In this document: positions 39,071-51,850 of the stretch, in pieces
How the letters are laid out: every line of letters starts with the position of its first letter
Position numbering within the stretch: position 1 is the first letter of the stretch
Assembly: GCA_032433765.1 (NCBI GenBank)
Contig: JAVIAB010000156.1
Span: 87,230,269 to 87,294,268, forward strand
Source: Megaustenia siamemsis
Taxonomy: Eukaryota; Mollusca; Gastropoda; Stylommatophora; Ariophantidae
DNA: 64,000 nt
Direction: 5' to 3'
Made by a program: the position numbers and the translations under genes
Notes under the pieces: generated by a model
Seen by the model: only the letters and a program-made list of their open reading frames with translations
Databases searched by the model: none
What the model was told of the DNA's origin: nothing

Positions 39071-40152
39071 TTTCTCTGTTTCTCTTTTACAATACTTCAA
39101 TAACTGTCTAGTTTCTCTGTTTCTCTTTTTACAATACTTCAATAACTGTCTAGTTTCTCTTATTACAATACTGCAACAACTGTCTAGTTTCTCTGTTTCT
39201 TTTATTACAATACTTCGATAACTGTCTATTTTCTATGTTTCTCTTAATACAATACTTCAATAACTGTCTAGTTTCTGCGTTTCTCTTATTACAATTTTTC
39301 AATAACTGTCTAGTTTCTCTTATTACAATACTGCAACAACTGTCTAGTTTCTCTGTTTCTCTTGTTACAATACTTTAATAACGGTCTATTCTCTGTTTCT
39401 CTTAATACAGTCCTTCAATAACTGCGTAGTTTCTCTGTTTCTCTTTTTACAATACTTCAATAACTGTCTAGTTTCTCTGTTTCTCTTTTACAATACTTCA
39501 ATAACTGTCTAGTTTCTCTTATTACAATACTGCAACAACTGTCTAGTTTCTCTGTTTCTTTTGTTACAATACTTTAATAACGGTCTATTCTCTGTTTCTC
39601 TTAATACAGTCTTTCATTAACTGCGTAGTTTCTCTGTTTCTCTTCTTACAATACTTCAATAACTGCGTAGTTTCTCTGTTTCTCTTTTTTCAATACTTCA
39701 ATAACTGTCTAGTATCTCTGTTTCTCTTTTTACAATACTTCAATAACTGTCTAGTTTCTCTTATTACAATGCTGCAACAACTGTCTAGTTTCTCTGTTTC
39801 TCTTTTTACAATACTTCAATAACTGTCTAGTTTCTCTGTTTCTCTTAATACAATACTTCAATAACTGTCTAGTTTCTCTGTTTTTCTTATTACAATATTT
39901 CAAAAACTGTCTATTTTCTCTTATTACATTACCTCAATAACTGCGTAGTTTCTCCGTTTCTCTTATTACAATACTTCAATATCAGCCTAGTTTTTCTGTT
40001 TCTCTTATTACAATACTTTAATAACTGCCCCGTTTCTCCTTTTCCTTATTACAGTACTTCAATAACTTCCTAGTTTATCCTTTTCTCTTATTACAATGCT
40101 TTAATACCTTTCTATTTTCTCTGTTTCTCTTATTACAATACTTCGATAACTT

Positions 40153-43101
40153 CTAAGTTTCTTTGTTTCTCTTATTACAATACTTTAAAAACTTCCTAGT
40201 TTCTCTGTTTCTCTTATTACAATACTTCAATAACTGTCTAGTTTCTCTGTTTCTCTTATTACAATACTTCAATAACTGTCTAGTTTCTCTGTTTCTCTTA
40301 TTACAATACTTTAATAACTTCCTAGTTTCTCTGTTTCTCTTATTACAATACTTTAATAACTTCCTAGTTTCTCAGTTTCTCTTATTACAATACTTCAATA
40401 ACTGTCTAGTTTCTCTGTTTCTCTTATTACAATACTTTAATAACTTCATAGTTTCTCTGTTTCTCTTATTACAATACTTTAATAACTTCCTAGTTTCTCT
40501 GTTTCTCTTATTACAATACTTTAATAACTTCCTAGTTTCTCTGTTTCCCTTATTACAATTCTTCAATAACTGTCCAGTTTCTCTGTATCTTTTATAACAA
40601 TACTTCAATAACTGTCTAGTTCCTCTGTATCTCTTATTCTATCTATCTATCTATTGACCTTTCGAGCCGTAGCCGGCCCATAGGGCGTAGACCTATATAC
40701 TCCTTCTCTTATCAGAATTTTTGTTCTAGCAGTTTTCAATTCTTGTAAAGATATTTCATCAAATCTCGCCATTTGTCTCTGTTCTGAGCAAGCAGCTCTA
40801 TCTCATTGAGGGAGCCGAATCCTGCTGCTCTTGCCTCTGTCATCAATGTTCTTCTTAGTGTCTCTCTGGGTCTTCCTCTTTTCTTCTTACCTGTTGTTTC
40901 CCATATGAGGGCTTGCTTTGCTATTCGGTTATTATCTCTTCACATCACATGTCCAACATATGACATCGTCTTTTCTTTATTACTGAAGTGTTTCTCTTAT
41001 TACAATACTTCAATAACTGTCTAGTTTCTCTGTTTCTCTTATTACAATATTTCAATAACTTCCTAGTTTCTCTGTTTCTCTTATTACAATACTTCAATAA
41101 CTTGCTAGTTTCTCTGTTTCTCTTATTACAATACTTCAATAACTTCCTAGTTTCTCTGTTTCTCTTTTTACAATACTTCAATAACTGTCTAGTATCTCTG
41201 TTTCTCTTTTTACAATACTTCAATAACTGTCTAGTTTCTCTTATTACAATACTGCAACAACTGTCTAGTTTCTCTGTTTCTCTTTTTACAATACTTCAAT
41301 AACTGTCTAGTTTCTCTGTTTCTCTTATTACAATACTTCAATAACTGTCTAGTTTTTCTTTTTTCTTATTACAATATTTCAATAACTGTCTATTTTCTCT
41401 GTTTTTCTTTTTACAATACTTTAATAACGGTCTATTCTCTGTTTCTCTTAATACAGTCCTTCAATAGCTGCGTAGTTTCTCTGTTTCTCTTTTTACAATA
41501 CTTCAAAAACAGTCTAGTTTCTATGTTTCTCTTTTTACAATACTTCAATAACTGTCTAGTTTCTCTTATTACAATACTGCAACAACTGTCTAGTTTCTCT
41601 GTTTCTCTTAATACAATACTTCAATAACTGTCTAGTTTCTCTGTTTTTTCATTACAATACTACAACAACTGTCTAGTTTCTCTGTTTCTCTTAATACAAT
41701 ACTTCAATAACTGTCTAGTTTCTCTGTTTTTCTTATTACAATACTGCAACAACTGTCTAGTTTCTCTTTTTTCTTAATACAATACTTATAAACTGTCTAG
41801 TTTCTCTGTTTTTCTTATTACAATACTGCAACAACTGTCTAGTTTCTCAGTTTTTCTTATTACAATACTGCAACAACTGTCTAGTTTCTCTGTTTTTCTT
41901 AATACAATACTTCAATAACTGTCAAGTTTCTCTGTTTCTCTTATTACATTACTGCAACAACTGTCTAGTTTCTGTTTTTCTTATTACAATACTGCAACAA
42001 CTGTCTAGTTTCTCTGTTTTTCTTATTACAATACTGCAACAACTGTCTAGTTTCTCTGTTTCTCTTAATACAATACTTCAATAACTGTCTAGTTTCTCTG
42101 TTTTTCTTATTACAATACTGCAACAACTGTCTAGTTTCTCTGTTTCTTTTATTACAATACTTCGATAACTGTCTAGTTTCTATGTTTCTCTTAATACGAT
42201 ACTTCAATAACAGTCTAGTTTCTGCGTTTCTCTTATTACAATTTTTCAATAACTGTCTAGTTTCTCTTATTACAATACTGCAACAACTGTCTAGTTTCTC
42301 TGTTTCTCTTGTTACAATACTTTAATAACGGTCTATTCTCTGTTTCTCTTAATACAGTCCTTCCATAACTGCGTAGTTTCTCTGTTTCTCTTTTTACAAT
42401 ACTTCAATAACTGTCTAGTTTCTCTGTTTCTCTTTTTACAATACTTCAATAACTGTCTAGTTTCTCTTATTACAATACTGCAACAACTGTCTAGTTTCTC
42501 TGTTTCTTTTGTTACAATACTTTAATAACGGTCTATTCTCTGTTTATCTTAATACAGTCTTTCATTAACTGCGTAGTTTCTCTGTTTCTCTTCTTACAAT
42601 ACTTCAATAACTGCGTAGTTTCTCTGTTTCTCTTTTTTCAATACTTCAATAACTGTCTAGTATCTCTGTTTCTCTTTTTACAATACTTCAATAACTGTCT
42701 AGTTTCTCTTATTACAATGCTGCAACAACTGTCTAGTTTCTCTGTTTCTCTTTTTACAATACTTCAATAACTGTCTAGTTTCTCTGTTTCTCTTAATACA
42801 ATACTTCAATAACTGTCTAGTTTCTCTGTTTTTCTTATTACAATATTTCAATAACTGTCTATTTTCTCTTATTACATTACCTCAATAACTGCGTAGTTTC
42901 TCCGTTTCTCTTATTACAATACTTCAATATCAGCCTAGTTTTTCTTTTTCTCTTATTACAATACTTTAATAACTGCCCCGTTTCTCCTTTTCCCTTATTA
43001 CAGTACTTCAATAACTTCCTAGTTTATCCTTTTCTCTTATTACAATGCTTTAATACCTTTCTATTTTCTCTGTTTCTCTTATTACAATACTTCGATAACT
43101 T
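40153..43101 (+). repeat. LINE-bearing HOR block 3 (2949 bp)
   Basis: Anchor, then eleven 42-mers (GTCTAG, TTCCTAG and one TTCATAG type), LINE copy 3, four 42-mers, and a longer satellite series. The series includes CTTCAATAGCTGCG near 41461, an ATACGATACTTC unit near 42195 and CCTTCCATAACTGCG near 42360. These rare variants recur near 52302, 53295 and 53459, so part of this block was copied to block 6. Confidence 0.8.
40639..40990 (-). mobile_element. LINE ORF2 C-terminal fragment, copy 3
   Basis: The 352-bp form. On the minus strand the 67-codon C-terminal stretch spans 40939 down to 40739, its stop TGA is at 40738-40736 and the internal TGA after GHVM is at 40942-40940. The 3' UTR contains a GCCC-TAT-GGGC hairpin and ends in the GATA-type tail. 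The unit abutting the tail reads GTCTAGTTCCTCTG instead of the GTCTAGCTCCTCTG seen at the other copies. Confidence 0.86.
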
Positions 43102-45214
43102 CTAAGTTTCTTTGTTTCTCTTATTACAATACTTTAAAACTTCCTAGTTTCTCTGTTTCTCTTATTACAATACTTCAATAACTGTCTAGTTTCTCTGTTT
43201 CTCTTATTACAATACTTCAATAACTGTCTAGTTTCTCTGTTGCTCTTATTACAATACTTTAATAACTTCCTAGTTTCTCTGTTTCTCTTATTACAATACT
43301 TTAATAACTTCCTAGTTTCTCAGTTTCTCTTATTACAATACTTCAATAACTGTCTAGTTTCTCTGTTTCTCTTATTACAATACTTTAATAACTTCATAGT
43401 TTCTCTGTTTCTCTTATTACAATACTTTAATAACTTCCTAGTTTCTCTGTTTCTCTTATTACAATACTTTAATAACTTCCTAGTTTCTCTGTTTCCCTTA
43501 TTACAATTCTTCAATAACTGTCCAGTTTCTCTGTATCTTTTATAACAATACTTCAATAACTGTCTAGCTCCTCTGTATCTCTTATTCTATCTATCTATCT
43601 ATTGACCTTTCGAGCCGTAGCCGGCCCATAGGGCGTAGACCTATATACTCCTTCTCTTATCAGAATTTTTGTTCTAGCAGTTTTCAATTCTTGTAAAGAT
43701 ATTTCATCAAATCTCGCCATTTGTCTCTGTTCTGAGCAAGCAGCTCTATCTCATTGAGGGAGCCGAATCCTGCTGCTCTTGCCTCTGTCATCAATGTTCT
43801 TCTTAGTGTCTCTCTGGGTCTTCCTCTTTTCTTCTTACCTGTTGTTTCCCATATGAGGGCTTGCTTTGCTATTCGGTTATTATCTCTTCACATCACATGT
43901 CCAACATATGACATCGTCTTTTCTTTATTACTGAAGTGTTTCTCTTATTACAATACTTCAATAACTGTCTAGTTTCTCTGTTTCTCTTATTACAATATTT
44001 CAATAACTTCCTAGTTTCTCTGTTTCTCTTATTACAATACTTCAATAACTTGCTAGTTTCTCTGTTTCTCTTATTACAATACTTCAATAACTTCCTAGTT
44101 TCTCTGTTTCTCTTTTTACAATACTTCAATAACTGTCTAGTATCTCTGTTTCTCTTTTTACAATACTTCAATAACTGTCTAGTTTCTCTTATTACAATAC
44201 TGCAACAACTGTCTAGTTTCTCTGTTTCTCTTTTTACAATACTTCAATAACTGTCTAGTTTCTCTGTTTCTCTTATTACAATACTTCAATAACTGTCTAG
44301 TTTCTCTGTTTTTCTTATTACAATATTTCAATAACTGTCTATTTTCTCTGTTTTTCTTTGTGCAATACTTTAATAACGGTCTATTCTCTGTTTCTCTTAA
44401 TACAGTCCTTCAATAACTGCGTAGTTTCTCTGTTTCTCTTTTTACAATACTTCAAAAACAGTCTAGTTTCTATGTTTCTCTTTTTACAATACTTCAATAA
44501 CTGTCTAGTTTCTCTTATTACAATACTGCAACAACTGTCTAGTTTCTCTGTTTCTCTTAATACAATACTTCAATAACTGTCTAGTTTCTCTGTTTTTCTC
44601 ATTACAATACTACAACAACTGTCTAGTTTCTCTGTTTCTCTTAATACAATACTTCAATAACTGTCTAGTTTCTCTGTTTTTCTTATTACAATACTGCAAC
44701 AACTGTCTAGTTTCTCTTTTTTTCTTAATACAATACTTATAAACTGTCTAGTTTCTCTGTTTTTCTTATTACAATACTGCAACAACTGTCTAGTTTCTCA
44801 GTTTTTCTTATTACAATACTGCAACAACTGTCTAGTTTCTCTGTTTTTCTTAATACAATACTTCAATAACTGTCAAGTTTCTCTGTTTCTCTTATTACAT
44901 TACTGCAACAACTGTCTAGTTTCTCTGTTTTTCTTATTACAATACTGCAACAACTGTCTAGTTTCTCTGTTTTTCTTATAACAATACTGCAACAACTGTC
45001 TAGTTTCTCTGTTTTTCTTAATACAATACTTCAATAACTGTCTAGTTTCTCTGTTTTTTCTTATTACAATACTGCAACAACTGTCTAGTTTATCTGTTTT
45101 TCTTATTACAATACTGCAACAACTGTCTAGTTTCTCTGTTTCTCTTAATGCAATACTTCAATAACTGTCTAGTTTCTCTCTTTTTCTTAATACAATACTT
45201 CAATAACTGTCTAG
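43102..45214 (+). repeat. LINE-bearing HOR block 4, first part
   Basis: Near copy of block 3 at an offset of about 2948 to about 44,900. It differs by CTTTAAAACTTCC near 43134 and by a GTTGCTCTTATT unit near 43230, both of which alter the open frame seen in block 3. The GTTGCTCTT variant is shared with block 6 near 50990. Downstream it has an unusual CTTTGTGCAATACTTTAATAACGG unit near 44360. The block continues into the tandem duplication that begins near 45215. Confidence 0.77.
43587..43938 (-). mobile_element. LINE ORF2 C-terminal fragment, copy 4
   Basis: Standard 352-bp form; over the segments compared it looks identical to copy 3 within the element. It has the same internal TGA, the same HML/GHVM frameshift and the same tail. 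Its flanking 42-mers also match copy 3 on both sides, so the element and its surroundings were duplicated together about 2.95 kb apart. Confidence 0.86.
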
Positions 45215-47039
45215 TTTCTCTGTTTTTCTTATTACAATACTGCAACAACTGTCTAGTTTCTCTGTTTCTCTTAATACAATACTTCGATAACTGTCTAGTT
45301 TCTATGTTTCTCTTAATACAATACTTCAATAACTGTCTAGTTTCTGCGTTTCTCTTATTACAATTTTTCAATAACTGTCTAGTTTCTCTTATTACAATAC
45401 TGCAACAACTGTCTAGTTTCTCTGTTTCTCTTGTTACAATACTTTAATAACGGTCTATTCTCTGTTTCTCTTAATACAGTCCTTCATTAACTGCGTAGTT
45501 TCTCTGTTTCTCTTTTTACAATACTTCAATAACTGTCTAGTTTCTCTGTTTCTCTTTTTACAATACTTCAATAACTGTCTAGTTTCTCTTATTACAATAA
45601 TGCAACAACTGTCTAGTTTCTCTGTTTCTTTTGTTACAATACTTTAATAACGGTCTATTCTCTGTTTCTCTTAATACAGTCTTTCAATAACTGCGTAGTT
45701 TCTCTGTTTCTCTTCTTACAATACTTCAATAACTGCGTAGTTTCTCTGTTTCTCTTTTTACAATACTTCAATAACTGTCTAGTATCTCTGTTTCTCTTTT
45801 TACAATACTTCAATAACTGTCTAGTTTCTCTTTTTACAATACTGCAACAACTGTCTAGTTTCTCTGTTTCTCTTTTTACAATACTTCAATAACTGTCTAG
45901 TTTCTCTGTTTCTCTTAATACAATACTTCAATAACTGTCTAGTTTCTCTGTTTTTCTTATTACAATATTTCAATAACTGTCTATTTTCTCTTATTACATT
46001 ACCTCAATAACTGCGTAGTTTCTCCGTTTCTCTTATTACAATACTTCAATATCAGCCTAGTTTTTCTGTTTCTCTTATTACAATACTTTAATAACTGCCC
46101 AGTTTCTCCTTTTCCCTTATTACAGTACTTCAATAACTTCCTAGTTAATCCTTTTCTCTTATTACAATACTTTAATACCTTTCTATTTTCTCTGTTTCTC
46201 TTATTACAATTTTTCAATAACTGTCTAGTTTCTCTTATTACAATACTTCAACAACTGTCTAGTTTCTCTGTTTCTCTTGTTACAATACTTTAATAACGGT
46301 CTATTCTCTGTTTCTCTTATACAGTCCTTCAATAACTGCGTAGTTTCTCTGTTTCTCTTTTTACAATACTTCAATAACTGTCTAGTTTCTATGTTTCTCT
46401 TTTTACAGTCCTTCAATAACTGTCTAGTTTCTCTTATTACAATACTGCAACAACTGTCTAGTTTCTCTGTTTCTTTTGTTACAATACTTTAATAACGGTC
46501 TATTCTCTGTTTCTCTTAATACAGTCTTTCAATAACTGCGTAGTTTCTCTGTTTCTCTTCTTACAATACTTCAATAACTGCGTAGTTTCTCTGTTTCTCT
46601 TTTTACAATACTTCAATAACTGTCTAGTATCTCTGTTTCACTTTTTACAATATTTCAATAACTGTCTATTTTCTCTTATTACATTACCTCAATAACTGCG
46701 TAGTTTCTCCGTTTCTCTTATTACAATACTTCAATATCAGCCTAGTTTCTCTGTTTCTCTTATTACAATACTTTAATAACTGCCCAGTTTCTCCTTTTCC
46801 CTTATTACAGTACTTCAATAACTTCCTAGTTTATCCTTTTCTCTTATTACAATGCTTTAATACCTTTCTATTTTCTCTGTTTCTCTTATTACAATACTTC
46901 GATAACTTCTAAGTTTCTTTGTTTCTCTTATTACAATACTTTAAAAACTTCCTAGTTTCTCTGTTTCTCTTATTACAATACTTCAATAACTGTCTAGTTT
47001 CTCTGTTTCTCTTATTACAATACTTCAATAACTGTCTTG
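45215..47039 (+). repeat. 1825-bp tandem duplication, first copy
   Basis: Satellite segment directly repeated at 47040-48864. It includes an aberrant junction near 46200 where the CCTTTCTATTTT unit runs into CAATTTTTCAATAAC and the expected anchor is missing, and a TTTCACTTTTTAC unit near 46640. Both oddities occur again 1825 bp later. An anchor is present at 46909. A one-base difference is CTTATACAGTCC near 46318, where the second copy has CTTAATACAGTCC. There is no LINE fragment in this copy. Confidence 0.78.
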
Positions 47040-48864
47040 TTTCTCTGTTTTTCTTATTACAATACTGCAACAACTGTCTAGTTTCTCTGTTTCTCTTAAT
47101 ACAATACTTCGATAACTGTCTAGTTTCTATGTTTCTCTTAATACAATACTTCAATAACTGTCTAGTTTCTGCGTTTCTCTTATTACAATTTTTCAATAAC
47201 TGTCTAGTTTCTCTTATTACAATACTGCAACAACTGTCTAGTTTCTCTGTTTCTCTTGTTACAATACTTTAATAACGGTCTATTCTCTGTTTCTCTTAAT
47301 ACAGTCCTTCATTAACTGCGTAGTTTCTCTGTTTCTCTTTTTACAATACTTCAATAACTGTCTAGTTTCTCTGTTTCTCTTTTTACAATACTTCAATAAC
47401 TGTCTAGTTTCTCTTATTACAATAATGCAACAACTGTCTAGTTTCTCTGTTTCTTTTGTTACAATACTTTAATAACGGTCTATTCTCTGTTTCTCTTAAT
47501 ACAGTCTTTCAATAACTGCGTAGTTTCTCTGTTTCTCTTCTTACAATACTTCAATAACTGCGTAGTTTCTCTGTTTCTCTTTTTACAATACTTCAATAAC
47601 TGTCTAGTATCTCTGTTTCTCTTTATACAATACTTCAATAACTGTCTAGTTTCTCTTTTTACAATACTGCAACAACTGTCTAGTTTCTCTGTTTCTCTTT
47701 TTACAATACTTCAATAACTGTCTAGTTTCTCTGTTTCTCTTAATACAATACTTCAATAACTGTCTAGTTTCTCTGTTTTTCTTATTACAATATTTCAATA
47801 ACTGTCTATTTTCTCTTATTACATTACCTCAATAACTGCGAAGTTTCTCCGTTTCTCTTATTACAATATTTCAATATCAGCCTAGTTTTTCTGTTTCTCT
47901 TATTACAATACTTTAATAACTGCCCAGTTTCTCCTTTTCCCTTATTACAGTACTTCAATAACTTCCTAGTTAATCCTTTTCTCTTATTACAATACTTTAA
48001 TACCTTTCTATTTTCTCTGTTTCTCTTATTACAATTTTTCAATAACTGTCTAGTTTCTCTTATTACAATACTTCAACAACTGTCTAGTTTCTCTGTTTCT
48101 CTTGTTACAATACTTTAATAACGGTCTATTCTCTGTTTCTCTTAATACAGTCCTTCAATAACTGCGTAGTTTCTCTGTTTCTCTTTTTACAATACTTCAA
48201 TAACTGTCTAGTTTCTATGTTTCTCTTTTTACAATTCTTCAATAACTGTCTAGTTTCTCTTATTACAATACTGCAACAACTGTCTAGTTTCTCTGTTTCT
48301 TTTGTTACAATACTTTAATAACGGTCTATTCTCTGTTTCTCTTAATACAGTCTTTCAATAACTGCGTAGTTTCTCTGTTTCTCTTCTTACAATACTTCAA
48401 TAACTGCGTAGTTTCTCTGTTTCTCTTTTTACAATACTTCAATAACTGTCTAGTATCTCTGTTTCACTTTTTACAATATTTCAATAACTGTCTATTTTCT
48501 CTTATTACATTACCTCAATAACTGCGTAGTTTCTCCGTTTCTCTTATTACAATACTTCAATATCAGCCTAGTTTCTCTGTTTCTCTTATTACAATACTTT
48601 AATAACTGCCCAGTTTCTCCTTTTCCCTTATTACAGTACTTCAATAACTTCCTAGTTTATCCTTTTCTCTTATTACAATGCTTTAATACCTTTATATTTT
48701 CTCTGTTTCTCTTATTACAATACTTCGATAACTTCTAAGTTTCTTTGTTTCTCTTATTACAATACTTTAAAAACTTCCTAGTTTCTCTGTTTCTCTTATT
48801 ACAATACTTCAATAACTGTCTAGTTTCTCTGTTTCTCTTATTACAATACTTCAATAACTATCTA
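47040..48864 (+). repeat. 1825-bp tandem duplication, second copy
   Basis: Repeats the first copy unit by unit, including the anchor-less junction near 48025 and the TTTCACTTTTTAC unit near 48465. It differs at scattered single sites, for example CTTTATACAATAC near 47624, GCGAAGTTTC near 47838 and CTTTATATTTTC near 48692. The right border is approximate because it falls within 42-mers similar on both sides. Confidence 0.76.
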
Positions 48865-50849
48865 GTTTCTCTGTTTCTCTTATTACAATACTTTAATAAC
48901 TTCCTAGTTTCTCTGTTTCTCTTATTACAATACTTTAATAACTTCCTAGTTTCTCTGTTTCCCTTATTACAATACTTCAATAACTGTCTAGCTCCTCTGT
49001 ATCTCTTATTCTATCTATCTATCTATTGACCTTTCGAGCCGTAGCCGGCCCATAGGGCGTAGACCTATATACTCCTTCTCTTATCAGAATTTTTGTTCTA
49101 GCAGTTTTCAATTCTTGTAAAGATATTTCATCAAATCTCGCCATTTGTCTCTGTTCTGAGCAAGCAGCTCTATCTCATTGAGGGAGCCGAATCCTTCTGC
49201 TCTTGCCTCTGTCATCAATGTTCTTCTTAGTGTCTCTCTGGGTCTTCCTCTTTTCTTCTTACCTGTTGTTTCCCATATGAGGGCTTGCTTTGCTATTCGG
49301 TTATTATCTCTTCACATCACATGTCCAACATATGACATCGTCTTTTCTTTATTACTGAAGTGTTTCTCTTATTACAATACTTCAATAACTGTCTAGTTTC
49401 TCTGTTTCTCTTATTACAATACTTCAATAACTTCCTAGTTTCTCTGTTTCTCTTAATACAATACTTCAATAACTGTCTAGTTTCTCTGTTTTTCTTATTA
49501 CAATACTGCAACAACTGTCTAGTTTCTCTTTTTCTTTTATTACAATACTTCGATAACTGTCTAGTTTTTATGTTTCTCTTAATACAATACTTCAATAACT
49601 GTCTAGTTTCTGCGTTTCTCTTATTATAATTTTTCAATAACTGTCTAGTTTCTCTTATTACAATACTGCAACAACTGTCTAGTTTCTCTGTTTCTCTTGT
49701 TACAATACTTTAATAACGGTCTATTCTCTGTTTCTCTTAATACAGTCCTTCAATAACTGCGTAGTTTCTCTGTTTCTCTTTTTACAATACTTCAATAACT
49801 GTCTAGTTTGTCTGTTTCTCTTTTTACAATACTTCAATAACTGTCTAGTTTCTCTTATTACAATACTGCAACAACTGTCTAGTTTCTCTGTTTCTTTTAT
49901 TACAATACTTCGATAACTGTCTATTTTCTATGTTTCTCTTAATACAATACTTCAATAACTGTCTAGTTTCTGCGTTTCTCTTATTACAATTTTTCAATAA
50001 CTGTCTAGTTTCTCTTATTACAATACTGCAACAACTGTCTAGTTTCTCTGTTTCTCTTGTTACAATACTTTAATAACGGTCTATTCTCTGTTTCTCTTAA
50101 TACAGTCCTTCAATAACTGCGTAGTTTCTCTGTTTCTCTTTTTACAATACTTCAATAACTGTCTAGTTTCTCTGTTTCTCTTTTTACAATACTTCAATAA
50201 CTGTCTAGTTTCTCTTATTACAATACTGCAACAACTGTCTAGTTTCTCTGTTTCTTTTGTTACAATACTTTAATAACGGTCTATTCTCTGTTTCTCTTAA
50301 TACAGTCTTTCATTAACTGCGTAGTTTCTCTGTTTCTCTTCTTACAATACTTCAATAACTGCGTAGTTTCTCTGTTTCTCTTTTTTCAATACTTCAATAA
50401 CTGTCTAGTATCTCTGTTTCTCTTTTTACAATACTTCAATAACTGTCTAGTTTCTCTTATTACAATGCTGCAACAACTGTCTAGTTTCTCTGTTTCTCTT
50501 TTTACAATACTTCAATAACTGTCTAGTTTCTCTGTTTCTCTTAATACAATACTTCAATAACTGTCTAGTTTCTCTGTTTTTCTTATTACAATATTTCAAT
50601 AACTGTCTATTTTCTCTTATTACATTACCTCAATAACTGCGTAGTTTCTCCGTTTCTCTTATTACAATACTTCAATATCAGCCTAGTTTTTCTTTTTCTC
50701 TTATTACAATACTTTAATAACTGCCCCGTTTCTCCTTTTCCCTTATTACAGTACTTCAATAACTTCCTAGTTTATCCTTTTCTCTTATTACAATGCTTTA
50801 ATACCTTTCTATTTTCTCTGTTTCTCTTATTACAATACTTCGATAACTT
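48865..50849 (+). repeat. LINE-bearing HOR block 5 (right of tandem duplication)
   Basis: Contains a short set of 42-mers, LINE copy 5, and then satellite with the TTCTGCG unit twice (near 49610 and 49975). From about 50220 the order CTTTCATTAACTGCG, CTTTTTTCAATAC, ATGCTGCAAC, GCCCCG matches about 42480-43000 at an offset near 7748. A GTTTGTCTG singleton occurs near 49808. Confidence 0.76.
49011..49362 (-). mobile_element. LINE ORF2 C-terminal fragment, copy 5
   Basis: The 352-bp form with the common frameshift and internal TGA. Private change: AATCCTTCTGC on the plus strand where other copies have AATCCTGCTGC, changing one Ala codon of the minus-strand GFGS-proximal stretch. The left flank is shorter than in other copies, with no CTTTTATAACAATAC unit before the GTCTAGCTCCTCTG unit. 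Confidence 0.85.
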
Positions 50850-51335
50850 CTAAGTTTCTTTGTTTCTCTTATTACAATACTTTAAAAACTTCCTAGTTTC
50901 TCTGTTTCTCTTATTACAATACTTCAATAACTGTCTAGTTTCTCTGTTTCTCTTATTACAATACTTCAATAACTGTCTAGTTTCTCTGTTGCTCTTATTA
51001 CAATACTTTAATAACTTCCTAGTTTCTCTGTTTCTCTTATTACAATACTTTAATAACTTCCTAGTTTCTCAGTTTCTCTTATTACAATACTTCAATAACT
51101 GTCTAGTTTCTCTGTTTCTCTTATTACAATACTTTAATAACTTCATAGTTTCTCTGTTTCTCTTATTACAATACTTTAATAACTTCCTAGTTTCTCTGTT
51201 TCTCTTATTACAATACTTTAATAACTTCCTAGTTTCTCTGTTTCCCTTATTACAATTCTTCAATAACTGTCCAGTTTCTCTGTATCTTTTATAACAATAC
51301 TTCAATAACTGTCTAGCTCCTCTGTATCTCTTATT

Positions 51336-51688
51336 CTATCTATCTATCTATTGACCATTCGAGCCGTAGCCGGCCTATAGGGCGTAGACCTAGATACTCC
51401 TTCTCTTATCAGAATTTTTGTTCTAGCAGTTTTCAATTCTTGTAAAGATATTTCATCAAATCTCGCCATTTGTCTCTGTTCTGAGCAAGCAGCTCTATCT
51501 CATTGAGGGAGCCGAATCCTGCTGCTCTTGCCTCTGTCATCAATGTTCTTCTTAGTGTCTCTCTGGGTCTTCCTCTTTTCTTCTTACCTGTTGTTTCCCA
51601 TATGAGGGCTTGCTTTGCTATTCGGTTATTATCTCTTCACATCACATGTCCAAGCATATGACATCGTCTTTTCTTTATTACTGAAGTG
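51336..51688 (-). mobile_element. LINE ORF2 C-terminal fragment, copy 6 (ancestral-frame subtype)
   Basis: The 353-bp form. The extra base (CCAAGCATATG on the plus strand) keeps HMLGHVM in one frame on the minus strand, so this copy and copy 9 retain the older reading frame, although the TGA after GHVM is still present. It shares GACCATTCGAG, GGCCTATAGGG and CCTAGATACTCC with copy 9 only, defining a subtype. It keeps CTAGCAG, whereas copy 9 has CTACCAG. Confidence 0.86.
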
Positions 51689-51850
51689 TTTCTCTTATTA
51701 GTGTTTCTCTCTTATTACAATACTTCAATAACTTCCTAGTTTCTCTGTTTCTCTTATTACAATACTTCAATCAATACAATACTTCAATAACTAGTTTCTC
51801 TGTTTCTCTCTTATTACAATACTTCAATAACTTCCTAGTTTCTATTACAA
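51689..51850 (+). other. Scrambled satellite patch after LINE copy 6
   Basis: The LINE/satellite junction is partly duplicated (TCTTATTAGTGTTTCTCTCTTATT), followed by CTTCAATCAATACAATAC, CAATAACTAGTTTC, a second GTTTCTCTCTTATT and CTAGTTTCTATTACAATAC. A further odd unit, AACTTGTATTTCTCTG, lies near 51989. As with the patch near 38840, it directly follows a LINE copy. It may be a rearrangement or an assembly join. Confidence 0.7.

Larger units (their letters stand above)
38105..40152 (+). repeat. LINE-bearing HOR block 2 (2048 bp)
   Basis: Anchor, about six 42-mers, LINE copy 2, a scrambled satellite stretch, then the late AACGG/GCGTAG series and the pre-anchor units. It carries the CTTTCATTAACTGCG variant near 39612 and GCCCCG near 40027, shared with the blocks near 42560-42980 and 50300-50730. 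This ties those three blocks to a common source. Confidence 0.78.
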
